From contig JBMNUZ010000001.1 of NCBI GenBank assembly GCA_050946535.1, positions 235,488-299,487 of the forward strand: DNA of 64,000 bases. Reading direction: 5' to 3'. Positions 7,632 through 17,468 of this stretch are shown piece after piece; position 1 is the first letter of the stretch, and each line of letters opens with the position of its first letter. Source of the stretch: RUG708 sp050946535. Its GTDB lineage: Bacteria > Bacillota > Clostridia > Peptostreptococcales > Anaerovoracaceae. Below the pieces are notes generated by a model. That model was not told the DNA's origin. It saw only the letters and a program-made list of their open reading frames with translations, and made no database searches. The position numbers and the translations under genes were made by a program.

Positions 7632-8348
7632 ATGATAGAGATAAAGAATCTTGTAAAACGTTTCGGAGACAATGAAGTTTTAAAAGGTATAACCGAAACG
7701 ATACACGACAACGAGGTTGTCTGCGTTATCGGGCCGTCGGGCTCCGGGAAAAGCACGTTCCTGAGATGCATAAATCTGCTTGAGGAACCTACTTCGGGCG
7801 AGATTTACCTCGACGGAAAGCTTATAGAGGAAAAGTCGATAAACGAGACACGCGCCAGGATGGGAATGGTGTTCCAGCAGTTCAACCTCTTCCCGCACAA
7901 GACGGTTATGGGAAATCTTACGCTCGCCCCTATGAAGGTCAAGCACATGAGCAAAGAGGCAGCCGAAAAGAGAGCGCAGGAGCTTCTTGAAAAAGTAGGC
8001 CTCGGAGACAGAGGCTCGTCTTATCCTGCGGAGCTCTCAGGCGGCCAGCAGCAGCGTGTCGCTATAGCGAGAGCGCTTACGATGGATCCCGAAATAATGC
8101 TGTTCGACGAGCCTACATCGGCGCTCGACCCTGAGATGGTCGGAGAGGTTCTCGAGGTAATGAAGAACCTGGCGGCTCAGGGCATGACGATGGTCATCGT
8201 GACTCATGAGATGGGATTCGCAAGAGAAGCGGCGGACAGAGTGTTCTTTATGGATCAGGGCTATGTTATGGAACAGGGGACTCCCGATGAAATATTCGGC
8301 AATCCGCAGAATGAGAGGACAAAGAGTTTCCTCAGCAAGGTCCTCTGA
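7632..8348 (+). CDS. Polar amino acid ABC transporter, ATP-binding protein
   Basis: A 238-residue GlnQ/HisP-like ATPase. It carries Walker A GPSGSGKST, a Q-loop in MVFQQFNLF, the signature LSGGQQQR, Walker B IMLFDEPTSALD and the H-loop in VTHEMGFA. It powers uptake through the permease encoded just upstream, and its ATG follows that gene's TAA directly. Length and motifs are standard, with no odd residues. Confidence 0.95.
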   Translation: MIEIKNLVKRFGDNEVLKGITETIHDNEVVCVIGPSGSGKSTFLRCINLLEEPTSGEIYLDGKLIEEKSINETRARMGMVFQQFNLFPHKTVMGNLTLAPMKVKHMSKEAAEKRAQELLEKVGLGDRGSSYPAELSGGQQQRVAIARALTMDPEIMLFDEPTSALDPEMVGEVLEVMKNLAAQGMTMVIVTHEMGFAREAADRVFFMDQGYVMEQGTPDEIFGNPQNERTKSFLSKVL

Positions 8349-8393
8349 GAATATTATCCTTATTTATTATCTTACAGAAGGGAGATCGTACGG

Positions 8394-10091
8394 GTGAAGA
8401 TCAGATTCTGCGGCGCTGCCGATGGAGTTACCGGTTCGTGCCACCTTATTGAGACAGACAAGTACAAGTTCCTGCTGGACTGCGGCATGTTTCAGGGCGG
8501 ACGCAAAAACGAAGAGAGAAACAAAATTCCGTTTCCTTTTAATCCAAGCGAAATCGATTTCGTGCTGCTGAGCCACGCTCACGTGGACCACTGCGGCAGA
8601 CTGCCGCTCCTGGTAAAGCAGGGTTTCAGATCACAGGTGTACTGTACGGACGCGACCGCGGACCTCGCCGATCTGATACTGAGAGACAGCGCTTACATCA
8701 ATCAGCGCGAGGTAGAGTACAGAAACAAGAAAAATCACAGACTCGGACGCAAGCTCGAGGATCCTGTATATACGATTAACGATGCGATCGAAGCCGTAAA
8801 ATACCTTTCGCCTGTCTTTTACGGACAGAAAAAGGAAATACGCGACGGCATCACGGTCAGATTCAGCGAAGCCGGACACATGCTTGGCTCTTCAATAATC
8901 GAAATCTGGATAGACGAGACACAGGAGGACGGGTCGACTGCGACCACGAAGCTCGTGTACAGCGGAGATCTCGGTACGTCGAACAGGCCGATCCTCAGGG
9001 ATCCGAAACTCATCGACACGGGCGACGTCGTCATAATGGAGACTACTTACGGAGACAGGCTGCATCCTACGGCCAAAAGCGGCGTCAAAGATCTAAGCGC
9101 AGCAGTGCAGAAGACGATCAAGCGCGGAGGCACAGTGGTGATCCCGGCGTTTGCCGTCGGGAGGACTCAGGATATCCTGTACTATTTCAATCAGCTTTAC
9201 GACGATGATCCGGATTTCGCGAAGACGATGGAAGGCGTAAAGGTATACGTGGACAGTCCTATGGCCGAAGCGGCGACCGAAATTTTCAAAAAAAATGCAC
9301 AGGTTTACGACGAAGAATCGCGTAAAATACTTATGTCGGGGAAGAACCCGATCAGTTTCGAGAATCTGGTATTCGTGAAGGATGTGTTCGAATCGCAGGC
9401 CCTGAATCACGACACGAGGCCCAAGGTCATAATTTCAGCGAGCGGAATGTGCGAAGCCGGCAGGATCAAGCATCATCTCAAGCATAACCTGTGGGATTCG
9501 CGCAACAGCATAGTTTTCGTCGGCTATCAGGCTGAAGGTACGCTTGGAAGATCGATCGTGGAAGGCGCGAAGGAAATAAAGATATTCGGAGAGCCTATCC
9601 ACGTAGCCGCCGAAATATTCAACCTGAGAGGTTTTTCAGGCCACGCGGACCGCGACGGGCTTTTAAAATGGATATCTTCGTTCAGTCCGGCGCCTGGGAA
9701 GGTATTCCTGGTTCACGGAGAACAGGAATCAAAGAAATCTTTTGCTGAATATCTTGAGAAAAAAGCGGGTATTAAAGCAATTGCAGTCATGGGCGAGAGC
9801 ACTGCCGATCTGAAATCCGGCGAGACGCTCAGCAGAGTCCATGCTGACAGCCAGGACGAAAAACTCGAAGAACTGATCAGACTTAGACAGAAACTTGCGA
9901 AAGTACACCACGGACTGGAGCACATACTCTATACGACGACGCTTGCGGCCGACGAGAGTATGACGGAGGAACGCATGAATCAGATCGGCGAGATAATCAG
10001 CAGTCTCGAGAAGGACACGCTCAATCTGGGATCTGCCGTTACTGATTTCGGCGAACCGGGCGCATACGAGGCCGGCGCGGAGCAAAAATAG
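8394..10091 (+). CDS. MBL-fold beta-CASP ribonuclease-like protein
   Basis: A 565-residue metallo-beta-lactamase-fold protein of the beta-CASP branch (CPSF/YSH1-like, COG1236). The metal site HAHVDHCG lies near residue 63, motif III is the His in SEAGHMLGSS, the beta-CASP region includes SASGMCEAGRIKHHL, and a late motif reads GFSGHADRDG. The family cleaves RNA, as endonuclease and sometimes 5' exonuclease, with two zinc ions. A C-terminal helical tail (about 485-565) adds to the core. The start is the GTG after a GGGAG site. It follows the transporter by 45 nt, but the functions look unrelated. Confidence 0.88.
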   Translation: MKIRFCGAADGVTGSCHLIETDKYKFLLDCGMFQGGRKNEERNKIPFPFNPSEIDFVLLSHAHVDHCGRLPLLVKQGFRSQVYCTDATADLADLILRDSAYINQREVEYRNKKNHRLGRKLEDPVYTINDAIEAVKYLSPVFYGQKKEIRDGITVRFSEAGHMLGSSIIEIWIDETQEDGSTATTKLVYSGDLGTSNRPILRDPKLIDTGDVVIMETTYGDRLHPTAKSGVKDLSAAVQKTIKRGGTVVIPAFAVGRTQDILYYFNQLYDDDPDFAKTMEGVKVYVDSPMAEAATEIFKKNAQVYDEESRKILMSGKNPISFENLVFVKDVFESQALNHDTRPKVIISASGMCEAGRIKHHLKHNLWDSRNSIVFVGYQAEGTLGRSIVEGAKEIKIFGEPIHVAAEIFNLRGFSGHADRDGLLKWISSFSPAPGKVFLVHGEQESKKSFAEYLEKKAGIKAIAVMGESTADLKSGETLSRVHADSQDEKLEELIRLRQKLAKVHHGLEHILYTTTLAADESMTEERMNQIGEIISSLEKDTLNLGSAVTDFGEPGAYEAGAEQK

Positions 10092-10102
10092 AGAAGCAGC
10101 GC

Positions 10103-10131
10103 TTGAGTTCGCGGTTTCTCTGTGATATACT
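10103..10131 (+). promoter_or_regulatory. Promoter upstream of the CYTH gene
   Basis: TTGAGT (10103-10108), 17 bp, then TATACT (10126-10131) preceded by TGA, giving an extended -10. It lies 72 bp before the ATG at 10204 and may also serve tig. Confidence 0.65.
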
Positions 10132-10203
10132 TCATCGGTAAATCTTGAATTTGCCGGCTTCTGTAAGTTATAGAGCAGATAGTGCCCGGCAGGAGGGTAA
10201 TAT

Positions 10204-10830
10204 ATGGAAGTTGAGCTGAAGTACGGGATACCTGATCCCGCGATTATCGACAGCTTGTGGACTGAAGAAGTTTTCAGCGAATACGGATCGGTGGACAAGA
10301 ACACTTCGATCCCTATGTCGGCGACTTATTACGACACCGAAGACAGAGATCTGCAGAAAGAAAAGGCAGCATTCAGAATCCGCAAAGAAGGAGACCAGCC
10401 GGTTGCTACGCTGAAATGGAACGACAGCGTACGCGAAGGCGTCTTCGAACGTGAGGAACTGAACATAAATCTCACGGAAGACGACGGCCCTGCGCCTGCC
10501 TTGTCAAAATTCGCAGAAAATGAAAGCGCAGCGGCGCTTATAGAAAAAGTAGGGGAAAAACCTCTCATTCCGGTTGTCGAAACGAATTTCACCCGGAAAA
10601 TCATGAGAATAGATACAGGGACGACGATATTCGAGGCCGATCTGGACGTCGGCACTATAGTAACGCCGGATAATAAGGACCTGGATATCTGCGAGCTCGA
10701 GATCGAATTGTATTCGGGAAGCAGAGACGAGCTTGCGAAAATAGGAAAAGACCTTGCGAAACGCTTCGGTCTGGTTCCGGGCGTCAAATCAAAATATCAG
10801 CGCGGAATCGAAGCGTGCAGTGAAAAATAA
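10204..10830 (+). CDS. CYTH-domain phosphohydrolase (triphosphate tunnel metalloenzyme)
   Basis: A 208-residue CYTH protein. The signature ExExK is seen right at the start (MEVELKY, E2, E4, K6), with further charged strands such as FRIRKEG and TLKWN that line the tunnel. Bacterial members hydrolyse inorganic triphosphate or act as adenylate cyclase or thiamine-triphosphatase; sequence alone does not choose between them. An AGGAGGG site sits 5-6 nt before the ATG. tig follows after 47 nt. Confidence 0.85.
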   Translation: MEVELKYGIPDPAIIDSLWTEEVFSEYGSVDKNTSIPMSATYYDTEDRDLQKEKAAFRIRKEGDQPVATLKWNDSVREGVFEREELNINLTEDDGPAPALSKFAENESAAALIEKVGEKPLIPVVETNFTRKIMRIDTGTTIFEADLDVGTIVTPDNKDLDICELEIELYSGSRDELAKIGKDLAKRFGLVPGVKSKYQRGIEACSEK

Positions 10831-10877
10831 ACAGTATATTCACACAAATTAATATATTTCAGGAGGAATAAAGACCA

Positions 10878-12296
10878 ATGAAGTCAGAATTTTTAAACAG
10901 AGATGTGAATACAATCAGCATGGACATGGAAGTTACTGCTGATGAGTTTGAAGAAGCTATTAATGCGGTATATAAGAGAAACAAGGGCAAAATCCAGGTT
11001 CCGGGATTTCGTAAAGGAAAAGCTCCGAGAAAAATCATAGAAAACTACTACGGCAGAGGCATCTTCCTCGAAGACGCTGTCACAGATGTTTTCAACAAGT
11101 TCTATCCGGAAGCAATAGATGAAATCGGCTACGAGCCTGTAGACCACCCTGATATCGATCTCGGCGACCAGGAGGTAAAATCCGGAAACGGAATCGTGTT
11201 CCACGTCAAGTTCATCACAGAGCCTGAAGTGCATCTCGAAAGATACAAGGGCGTGGAGGTATCCGTACCTGAGATCGAGGTGACAAACAGAGACGTGGAA
11301 AATGCCCTCAACGGATTCGCTATGAGGAATGCGAGACTCGTACACGTCGACAGAGAAGCCAGAATGAACGATACAGTCGTTCTGGACTACAAGGGCTTCC
11401 TCGAAGACGGCACTCAGTTCGAAGGCGGCACGGCCGAGAACCAGAAGCTCAAGCTCGGATCGAACACATTCATCCCTGGCTTTGAGGATCAGCTGATCGG
11501 TGCAGAGCCTGGCGAAGAGAGAACTGTTGAGGTCAAGTTCCCGGACAACTATCAGAGCAAAGATCTGGCAGGAAAAGTCGCAAAGTTCGACTGCAAGATC
11601 GACGAAGTTCTCGAAGAACAGCTCCCTGAGATCGACGACGACCTCGCAAGAGAGTGCAGCGAATTCGATACACTTGATGAATGGAAGGAAGACATCAGAA
11701 AGAACATCAAGGACAGCAGAGAGAACCAGAAGAGAGATCACATCAAAAACGAGGCTGTAAAAGTTTTGTACGACGAAGCTGTAATCGACGTTCCTGAGGT
11801 GATGATCGACCACGAAGTCGACAATCTGCTTCAGCAGTTCGACCAGCAGTTAAGCTACAGCGGCATGAGCCTCGACGAATATCTCACGGCTACTCAGGAC
11901 AGCATCGACAACTTCAAGGATACTGTAAGAGCCGATGCTGAAAGAAAAGTGAGATCAAATCTCATAGTCCAGGAGGTTGCAAGACAGGAAGGCCTTACTG
12001 CGACCGACGAGGAAGTCGACGAAGAGATCAAGAGAATGAGTACTCAGTACGGAGTCACTCCTGAAAGAATGAAGGAAATGATCGGTCCTGACATCAAGAT
12101 CATCAGGAAAGATATAGCTTCCAGAAAAGCTCTTGATATCATCGCAGACAACGCTGAAGTTACAGAAACTCCTGTCATGCCTGAGGATGGACTCGAACAA
12201 AAAGAATCAACAGATGAAGCCGCTGCTGAAACAGCAGACGAAAAAGCTGCTGAAGCGGCGGACGAAGCCGAGCCTGCAGAGACACCGGCTGAATAA
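10878..12296 (+). CDS. tig: Trigger factor, ribosome-associated chaperone
   Basis: A 472-residue trigger factor. The N-terminal ribosome-binding domain includes the signature region VPGFRKGKAPRKI (about 42-54). The FKBP-type peptidyl-prolyl isomerase domain (about 155-240) contains VVLDYKGFLEDGTQFEGG and the C-terminal chaperone arms follow. The last 40 residues are a Glu/Ala-rich tail of low complexity, longer than in many homologs. It binds nascent chains at the ribosome exit. A strong AGGAGGAAT site precedes the ATG. clpP and clpX follow in the usual tig-clpP-clpX order. Confidence 0.96.
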   Translation: MKSEFLNRDVNTISMDMEVTADEFEEAINAVYKRNKGKIQVPGFRKGKAPRKIIENYYGRGIFLEDAVTDVFNKFYPEAIDEIGYEPVDHPDIDLGDQEVKSGNGIVFHVKFITEPEVHLERYKGVEVSVPEIEVTNRDVENALNGFAMRNARLVHVDREARMNDTVVLDYKGFLEDGTQFEGGTAENQKLKLGSNTFIPGFEDQLIGAEPGEERTVEVKFPDNYQSKDLAGKVAKFDCKIDEVLEEQLPEIDDDLARECSEFDTLDEWKEDIRKNIKDSRENQKRDHIKNEAVKVLYDEAVIDVPEVMIDHEVDNLLQQFDQQLSYSGMSLDEYLTATQDSIDNFKDTVRADAERKVRSNLIVQEVARQEGLTATDEEVDEEIKRMSTQYGVTPERMKEMIGPDIKIIRKDIASRKALDIIADNAEVTETPVMPEDGLEQKESTDEAAAETADEKAAEAADEAEPAETPAE

Positions 12297-12352
12297 TGAG
12301 CCGGCAGAGCCGCGGACAAAGGCTGAAAGAGTGGAACCAAGAAGGAGATCAA

Positions 12353-12937
12353 ATGGCATTAATACCGATGGTAGTAGAGCAGACTTCATACGGCGAACGT
12401 TCATATGACATCTACTCAAGACTGCTTAAGGACAGAATTATTTTTCTGAGCGAAGAAGTTAACGATCACACAGCCAGTCTTATTGTGGCACAGCTGCTGT
12501 TTCTCGAATCGGAAGATCCGGATGCTGATATAAGCTTTTATATCAACAGCCCGGGCGGCGTGATCACTTCGGGAATGGCTATCTACGATACTATGCAGTA
12601 CATCAAGCCTGATGTGTCGACGATCTGCGTAGGCATGGCCGCGAGCATGGCGTCATTCCTGCTGGCAGCCGGCGCGAAGGGAAAGAGATACGCTCTCCCG
12701 AACGCGGAGATAATGATCCATCAGCCGCTTGGCGGAATGCAGGGACAGGCTTCCGATCTAAAGATACACGCGGATCACATTGTCCACATCAGAGAAAAGA
12801 TGAACAAGATTCTGGCTGCCAACACCGGCCAGAGGCTTTCAAAGGTGGAGAAGGATACCGACAGGGATAACTTCCTGACCGCCGAGGATGCTCTCGAGTA
12901 CGGGATTATTGACAGTATTATCACATCGAGAGAGTAA
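12353..12937 (+). CDS. clpP: ATP-dependent Clp protease, proteolytic subunit
   Basis: A 194-residue serine protease, the normal length. The catalytic Ser lies in GMAASMAS (near residue 98), the His in MIHQPLGG (near 123) and the Asp in DTDRDNF (near 172). It forms the double-heptamer chamber fed by ClpX. I chose the ATG at 12353 because it follows GAAGGAG at the right distance and gives MALIPMVVEQT, the family N-terminus; an in-frame ATG 57 bases upstream has no such support and overlaps the end of tig. Confidence 0.97.
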   Translation: MALIPMVVEQTSYGERSYDIYSRLLKDRIIFLSEEVNDHTASLIVAQLLFLESEDPDADISFYINSPGGVITSGMAIYDTMQYIKPDVSTICVGMAASMASFLLAAGAKGKRYALPNAEIMIHQPLGGMQGQASDLKIHADHIVHIREKMNKILAANTGQRLSKVEKDTDRDNFLTAEDALEYGIIDSIITSRE

Positions 12938-12997
12938 AAGAACGGTCTGATATTCAGCCGGATCCGATTTGTGGTAATAAGATAAGGAGAAAACTTA

Positions 12998-14275
12998 ATG
13001 GCCAGATACGATGACACAAAACAGCTTAAGTGCTCATTCTGCGGCAAGACACAGGATCAGGTGCGAAGGCTCGTAGCCGGTCCAGGTGTATATATATGCG
13101 ATGAGTGCATCTCCCTTTGCAATGACATCATTAACGAGGAATTCGCTGTAACCGGGGAGGCATCCGGCGAAACGGCGATGCAGAAGGATCTCCCGAAACC
13201 GAAGGAGATCGCTGAGAAACTTTCCGAGTATGTCATTGACCAGGACGAAGCCAAGAAAGATTTAGCGGTTGCTGTTTACAACCACTACAAGAGAATTAAT
13301 TCAATCAATGACGACAGCGACGATGTCGAACTGCAGAAGAGCAATATCCTCATGATAGGCCCTACAGGATCAGGAAAGACGCTGCTTGCGCAGACTCTGG
13401 CGAAGATCCTCGACGTTCCTTTCGCGATTGCAGACGCCACGGCTCTTACGGAAGCCGGATACGTCGGCGAAGACGTCGAAAATATTCTTCTCAAGCTGAT
13501 TCAGGCTGCTGATTATGATATAGAACGGGCACAGAAGGGTATAATATACATCGATGAGATCGACAAGATCGCAAGAAAATCTGAAAACGTATCGATTACG
13601 AGAGATGTAAGCGGCGAAGGCGTACAGCAGGCGCTGCTCAAGATTCTGGAAGGTACGGTTGCCAGCGTTCCTCCTCAGGGAGGCCGCAAGCACCCGCATC
13701 AGGATTTCATCCAGATAGATACTACTAATATCCTGTTTATATGCGGCGGCGCATTTGACGGACTGTCAAAGGTTATACAGCGCCGTGTCGGAGAAAAGAC
13801 CATCGGCTTTAACTCGAACGTTAAATCCGACAAGGAGATAGAGGCGGAAGCTCTTACGCATCTCGCTCCGGAAGACTTGCTCAAGTATGGTCTTATACCG
13901 GAGTTCATAGGAAGACTGCCGGTTCTCGTAACTCTTCAGGAACTTGGAACAGATGCTCTTGTCAGGATCATCAACGAACCTAAAAACGCACTTTTGAAGC
14001 AGTACAAGAAGCTGTTCTCGATGGATAATGTTGAGCTCGAGATAGAAGACGATGCCATAAGGCAGATTGCGAATAAAGCGATAGAAAGGAAAACGGGAGC
14101 CAGAGGACTCAGGAGCATTATGGAGAGCCTCATGACCGACATAATGTTCGAAATTCCATCTCGAGACGACATTCGAAAATGCATCATCACGAAAGCGACG
14201 GTCGACAACGAAAGCGAACCGACGCTGATACTCGACGACGGTGCTTCAGAGCAGGACGATTCAAAAGGGGCATAA
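12998..14275 (+). CDS. clpX: ATP-dependent Clp protease, ATP-binding subunit
   Basis: A 425-residue AAA+ unfoldase. The N-terminal zinc-binding domain has CSFCGKTQDQV and CDECISLC (four Cys). The ATPase core has Walker A GPTGSGKT, Walker B IIYIDEIDKI, and the IGF loop in GEKTIGFN that docks onto ClpP. It unfolds tagged proteins and threads them into ClpP. AAGGAG precedes the ATG. Its stop codon lies inside a terminator hairpin (14263-14289), which partly insulates lon. Confidence 0.97.
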   Translation: MARYDDTKQLKCSFCGKTQDQVRRLVAGPGVYICDECISLCNDIINEEFAVTGEASGETAMQKDLPKPKEIAEKLSEYVIDQDEAKKDLAVAVYNHYKRINSINDDSDDVELQKSNILMIGPTGSGKTLLAQTLAKILDVPFAIADATALTEAGYVGEDVENILLKLIQAADYDIERAQKGIIYIDEIDKIARKSENVSITRDVSGEGVQQALLKILEGTVASVPPQGGRKHPHQDFIQIDTTNILFICGGAFDGLSKVIQRRVGEKTIGFNSNVKSDKEIEAEALTHLAPEDLLKYGLIPEFIGRLPVLVTLQELGTDALVRIINEPKNALLKQYKKLFSMDNVELEIEDDAIRQIANKAIERKTGARGLRSIMESLMTDIMFEIPSRDDIRKCIITKATVDNESEPTLILDDGASEQDDSKGA

Positions 14276-14289
14276 CATGCCCCTTTTTT
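14263..14289 (+). terminator. Terminator overlapping the clpX stop codon
   Basis: The stem AAAAGGGGCAT with ATGCCCCTTTT (14263-14273 with 14277-14287) has a 3-nt loop and continues into T residues. The clpX TAA (14273-14275) lies in the apex, so a ribosome terminating clpX translation would cover the hairpin. Confidence 0.8.
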
Positions 14290-14325
14290 ATTAGAACCAT
14301 TTATGGTTTCTGGAGGTGATTTAAT

Positions 14326-16791
14326 ATGGCTGATGATGAAAAGAACTATTCCGGAAATCCGGAAGACGAGTCTGCATTAGACAGTCAGCTTACTCCTTTT
14401 CACGGAGACATAGAAGACAAGGAAAAGATCGAGGATCTCGTTCACGTCATCGATGACGAAGACGACGGAATGCCTGTGATACCTCTGAGAGGCGTCACGA
14501 TATTTCCGACCATGCTTCTCCATTTCGATGTAGGACGCGAGAAATCGATCAGCGCGCTCGAAAACGCGATGATGACGAACCAGAAGGTGTTCCTCATCAC
14601 TCAGAAAAACGCCGAGACCGATCTGCCTACGCAGGACGATTTTTACGAAGTCGGAACGACGGCGCACATCAAGCAGATGCTCCGCCTGCCGGGCAATTCG
14701 ATCAAGGTTCTCGCCGAAGGAATTTCGAGAGGGCGCATAGGACACATGATCCAGGAAGTTCCGTTCTTCAAGGCGAAGATAGAGATCCTGGACGACATAT
14801 ACAGAGACGAGGACGAAATACGCATCACTGCGCTGCGCAGAGTAGTGCTCGAGCAGTTCAGAGAATATCTCAACTACTCGCAGAAGATTTCGTCCGAAAT
14901 CTATCCTGGAATCGAAGCCATCGAAAATTCGGGAAGAATGGCCGATATCATAACGTCTCATCTCGACATCAGCATGGAGGACAAGGAAAGCGTCCTTGCC
15001 GCCACTGACATCAGGGAAAGACTCGAGAGAGTGAGCGACATCATTCTCAAGGAGATAGAAGTCACGAAGATCGAGAGCGAAATCGCCGAGAAAGTAAGGT
15101 CGAATATCTCCGGAAGCCAGAAGGAATATTTCCTCAGAGAGCAGATCAAGACCATACAGGAAGAGCTCGGCCAGGACGAAACCCTCGACGAGGAAGTCGA
15201 CAAGTGGCTCGCTCAGCTCGAGGAGCTCCACCTCGACCAGCCGGTTCACGACAAGATCGAAAAAGAGATACTGCGCGTAAGAAAGCTGCAGCCTCAGTCT
15301 CCAGACGTATCCGTCATGAGGACGTACATCGAGCTCGTGCTCGGCCTCCCGTGGAACAATTCCACGAAGGACCGCCTCGACCTGAAGAAGATGCAGAAGA
15401 TCCTCGACGAAGAGCACTACGGCCTCGAAAAGGTAAAGGAAAGAATCATTGAGTACATGGCCGTGAGAATTCTCTCAAAGGATTTCAAGGGACATATACT
15501 CTGCCTGGTAGGTCCTCCGGGCGTAGGAAAGACTTCAATCGCGAAATCCGTCGCGCATTCGATGAACAGGAAGTTCGTCCGCATGTCGCTCGGAGGCGTA
15601 CGCGACGAAGCCGAGATCAGAGGACACAGAAGGACATATGTGGGTGCGATCCCTGGACGCATAATATCGTCGATAAACGATGCAGGTGTAAACAACCCGG
15701 TTTTCCTGCTCGATGAAATAGACAAGGTCGGAAACGACTACAGAGGCGATCCGGCGTCTGCGCTTCTCGAAGCGCTCGATCCGGAGCAGAACAGCACATT
15801 CAAGGACCACTACCTCGACGTGCCGTTCGATCTGTCTCACGTACTGTTCATAACGACAGCGAACACGACGGAGACGATTCCGGCGCCGCTGCTCGACAGA
15901 ATGGACATCATCCAGCTTTCGAGCTACACGCTCGAAGAAAAGGTGAAGATCGCCGAACAGCATCTCGTACCTAAGCAGATAAAGGAAAACGGCCTCAAGC
16001 CTTCACAGATTTCGTTCTCAGAGGGCGCAATAAGAGGAATAATCAATTACTACACGCGCGAAGCCGGCGTACGTAATCTTGAGAGAGCGATCGGCAAGAT
16101 CTGCCGCAAGGTTGTAAGAAAGATCGTCGAAGGCGGAGCGGCAGAAAAGAAGAAGAATCACAGGATCACGGCAGGCAACCTCACGTCGTATCTCGGCAAT
16201 AAAAAAGCTACTTACGACAAGATCGAGCCGGGCAGCGAAGTCGGAGTGACCACGGGAATGGCGTGGACCGCAGTCGGCGGAGAAACGCTGTTCATCGAAA
16301 CGGCTGTGATGCACGGAACAGGAAAGCTCATGCTCACGGGCCAGCTCGGCGATGTAATGCAGGAGTCGGCCAAGACGGCGCTTTCGGTGATCAGGGAGCG
16401 CTCGGACAAGCTCGGCCTTCCTGAGAACTTCTACGAGAAAAACGATATCCACGTACATATCCCTGAAGGCGCTATCCCTAAGGACGGACCTTCGGCCGGC
16501 GTGACAATGTGCACATCAATGGTTTCGGCGCTCACGGACACTCCTGTAAAGAGAGACATCGCGATGACCGGTGAAATAACGCTGAGAGGCAAGGTGCTCC
16601 CGGTAGGAGGCATCAAGGAGAAGGTCATCGCTGCACACCGTGCGGGAGCCGTTGAAATCCTTCTTCCGGAGGAGAACATGATGGACCTCGACGAGCTGCC
16701 GTCGAACGTACGCAACAACCTCAAGTTCAAACCGATTAAGTACATTGACGATGTGTTTGAAGAAGCGCTTGTAAAAAAACAGGAATCATAA
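14326..16791 (+). CDS. lon: ATP-dependent protease Lon (LonA)
   Basis: An 821-residue LonA protease. An N-terminal substrate-binding LAN domain (VIPLRGVTIFPTM, about 50-62) follows an acidic leader of about 45 residues that is longer than usual. The AAA+ module has Walker A GPPGVGKT (396-403) and Walker B VFLLDEIDK. The protease domain holds Ser723 in PKDGPSAG and Lys766 in GGIKEKV, the Ser-Lys dyad. It degrades damaged and regulatory proteins in the cytoplasm. GGAGG lies upstream of the ATG; engB begins 4 nt after the stop. Confidence 0.97.
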   Translation: MADDEKNYSGNPEDESALDSQLTPFHGDIEDKEKIEDLVHVIDDEDDGMPVIPLRGVTIFPTMLLHFDVGREKSISALENAMMTNQKVFLITQKNAETDLPTQDDFYEVGTTAHIKQMLRLPGNSIKVLAEGISRGRIGHMIQEVPFFKAKIEILDDIYRDEDEIRITALRRVVLEQFREYLNYSQKISSEIYPGIEAIENSGRMADIITSHLDISMEDKESVLAATDIRERLERVSDIILKEIEVTKIESEIAEKVRSNISGSQKEYFLREQIKTIQEELGQDETLDEEVDKWLAQLEELHLDQPVHDKIEKEILRVRKLQPQSPDVSVMRTYIELVLGLPWNNSTKDRLDLKKMQKILDEEHYGLEKVKERIIEYMAVRILSKDFKGHILCLVGPPGVGKTSIAKSVAHSMNRKFVRMSLGGVRDEAEIRGHRRTYVGAIPGRIISSINDAGVNNPVFLLDEIDKVGNDYRGDPASALLEALDPEQNSTFKDHYLDVPFDLSHVLFITTANTTETIPAPLLDRMDIIQLSSYTLEEKVKIAEQHLVPKQIKENGLKPSQISFSEGAIRGIINYYTREAGVRNLERAIGKICRKVVRKIVEGGAAEKKKNHRITAGNLTSYLGNKKATYDKIEPGSEVGVTTGMAWTAVGGETLFIETAVMHGTGKLMLTGQLGDVMQESAKTALSVIRERSDKLGLPENFYEKNDIHVHIPEGAIPKDGPSAGVTMCTSMVSALTDTPVKRDIAMTGEITLRGKVLPVGGIKEKVIAAHRAGAVEILLPEENMMDLDELPSNVRNNLKFKPIKYIDDVFEEALVKKQES

Positions 16792-16795
16792 AGCC

Positions 16796-17416
16796 ATGAT
16801 CGTAAAAAATGCAGAGCTTTGCTCAGTCGCAGTGCGGGAGGATCAGTATCCTCCCGCAGATCTGCCTGAAATAGCATTCGCGGGCAGGTCGAATGTCGGA
16901 AAATCAACACTGCTCAATTATCTTACAGGCCGCAAAAAGCTTGCCAGAGTGAGCGGGAGCCCGGGCAAGACCCGCACCATAAATTTCTACGAATTGAACG
17001 GCGTCCTGCGGATCGTCGATCTGCCGGGATACGGATATGCGAAGACATCTAAATCCGTTACAGAGGGATGGGGCCGTATGATAGAGGAATATCTCGAGAA
17101 GAGGCCGAATCTGGTATCTGTGGTCCAGCTCGTCGATTCACGCCACGATCCTTCGGCTCAGGATGTTCAGATGTACGATTATCTGAAGTATTATCATCTC
17201 GACGGCATCGTCGCCGCGACCAAATCGGACAAAATTTCCAGAAATGAAAAACAGAAGAACAGCAGCCGTATCCGCACGGCTCTCGATATGAAGCCAGAAG
17301 ACAGTCTTATTTTTGTTTCCGCTCTTAAGAAGCAAGGCGGGGAGGAGCTTCTAGACGAGTTCGAGCGCCTTGTAAGAGAATATTCAGCCGGAGAAATTTC
17401 CCCGCGCAGTTATTGA
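16796..17416 (+). CDS. engB: Ribosome-biogenesis GTPase EngB (YsxC/YihA)
   Basis: A 206-residue small GTPase. G1 is GRSNVGKST (near 31), G3 DLPGYGYAK, and G4 TKSDK. EngB GTPases help late assembly of the large ribosomal subunit. The lon-engB pair is a common neighbourhood in Bacillota. Only four bases separate it from lon and its likely ribosome site, AGGAA, lies within the end of lon, so expression is coupled. Confidence 0.95.
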   Translation: MIVKNAELCSVAVREDQYPPADLPEIAFAGRSNVGKSTLLNYLTGRKKLARVSGSPGKTRTINFYELNGVLRIVDLPGYGYAKTSKSVTEGWGRMIEEYLEKRPNLVSVVQLVDSRHDPSAQDVQMYDYLKYYHLDGIVAATKSDKISRNEKQKNSSRIRTALDMKPEDSLIFVSALKKQGGEELLDEFERLVREYSAGEISPRSY

Positions 17417-17468
17417 TGCTGCCGGATAAAACATCCAGACCAGCCGGTTTTGCGGAGGTGTAAAGACC

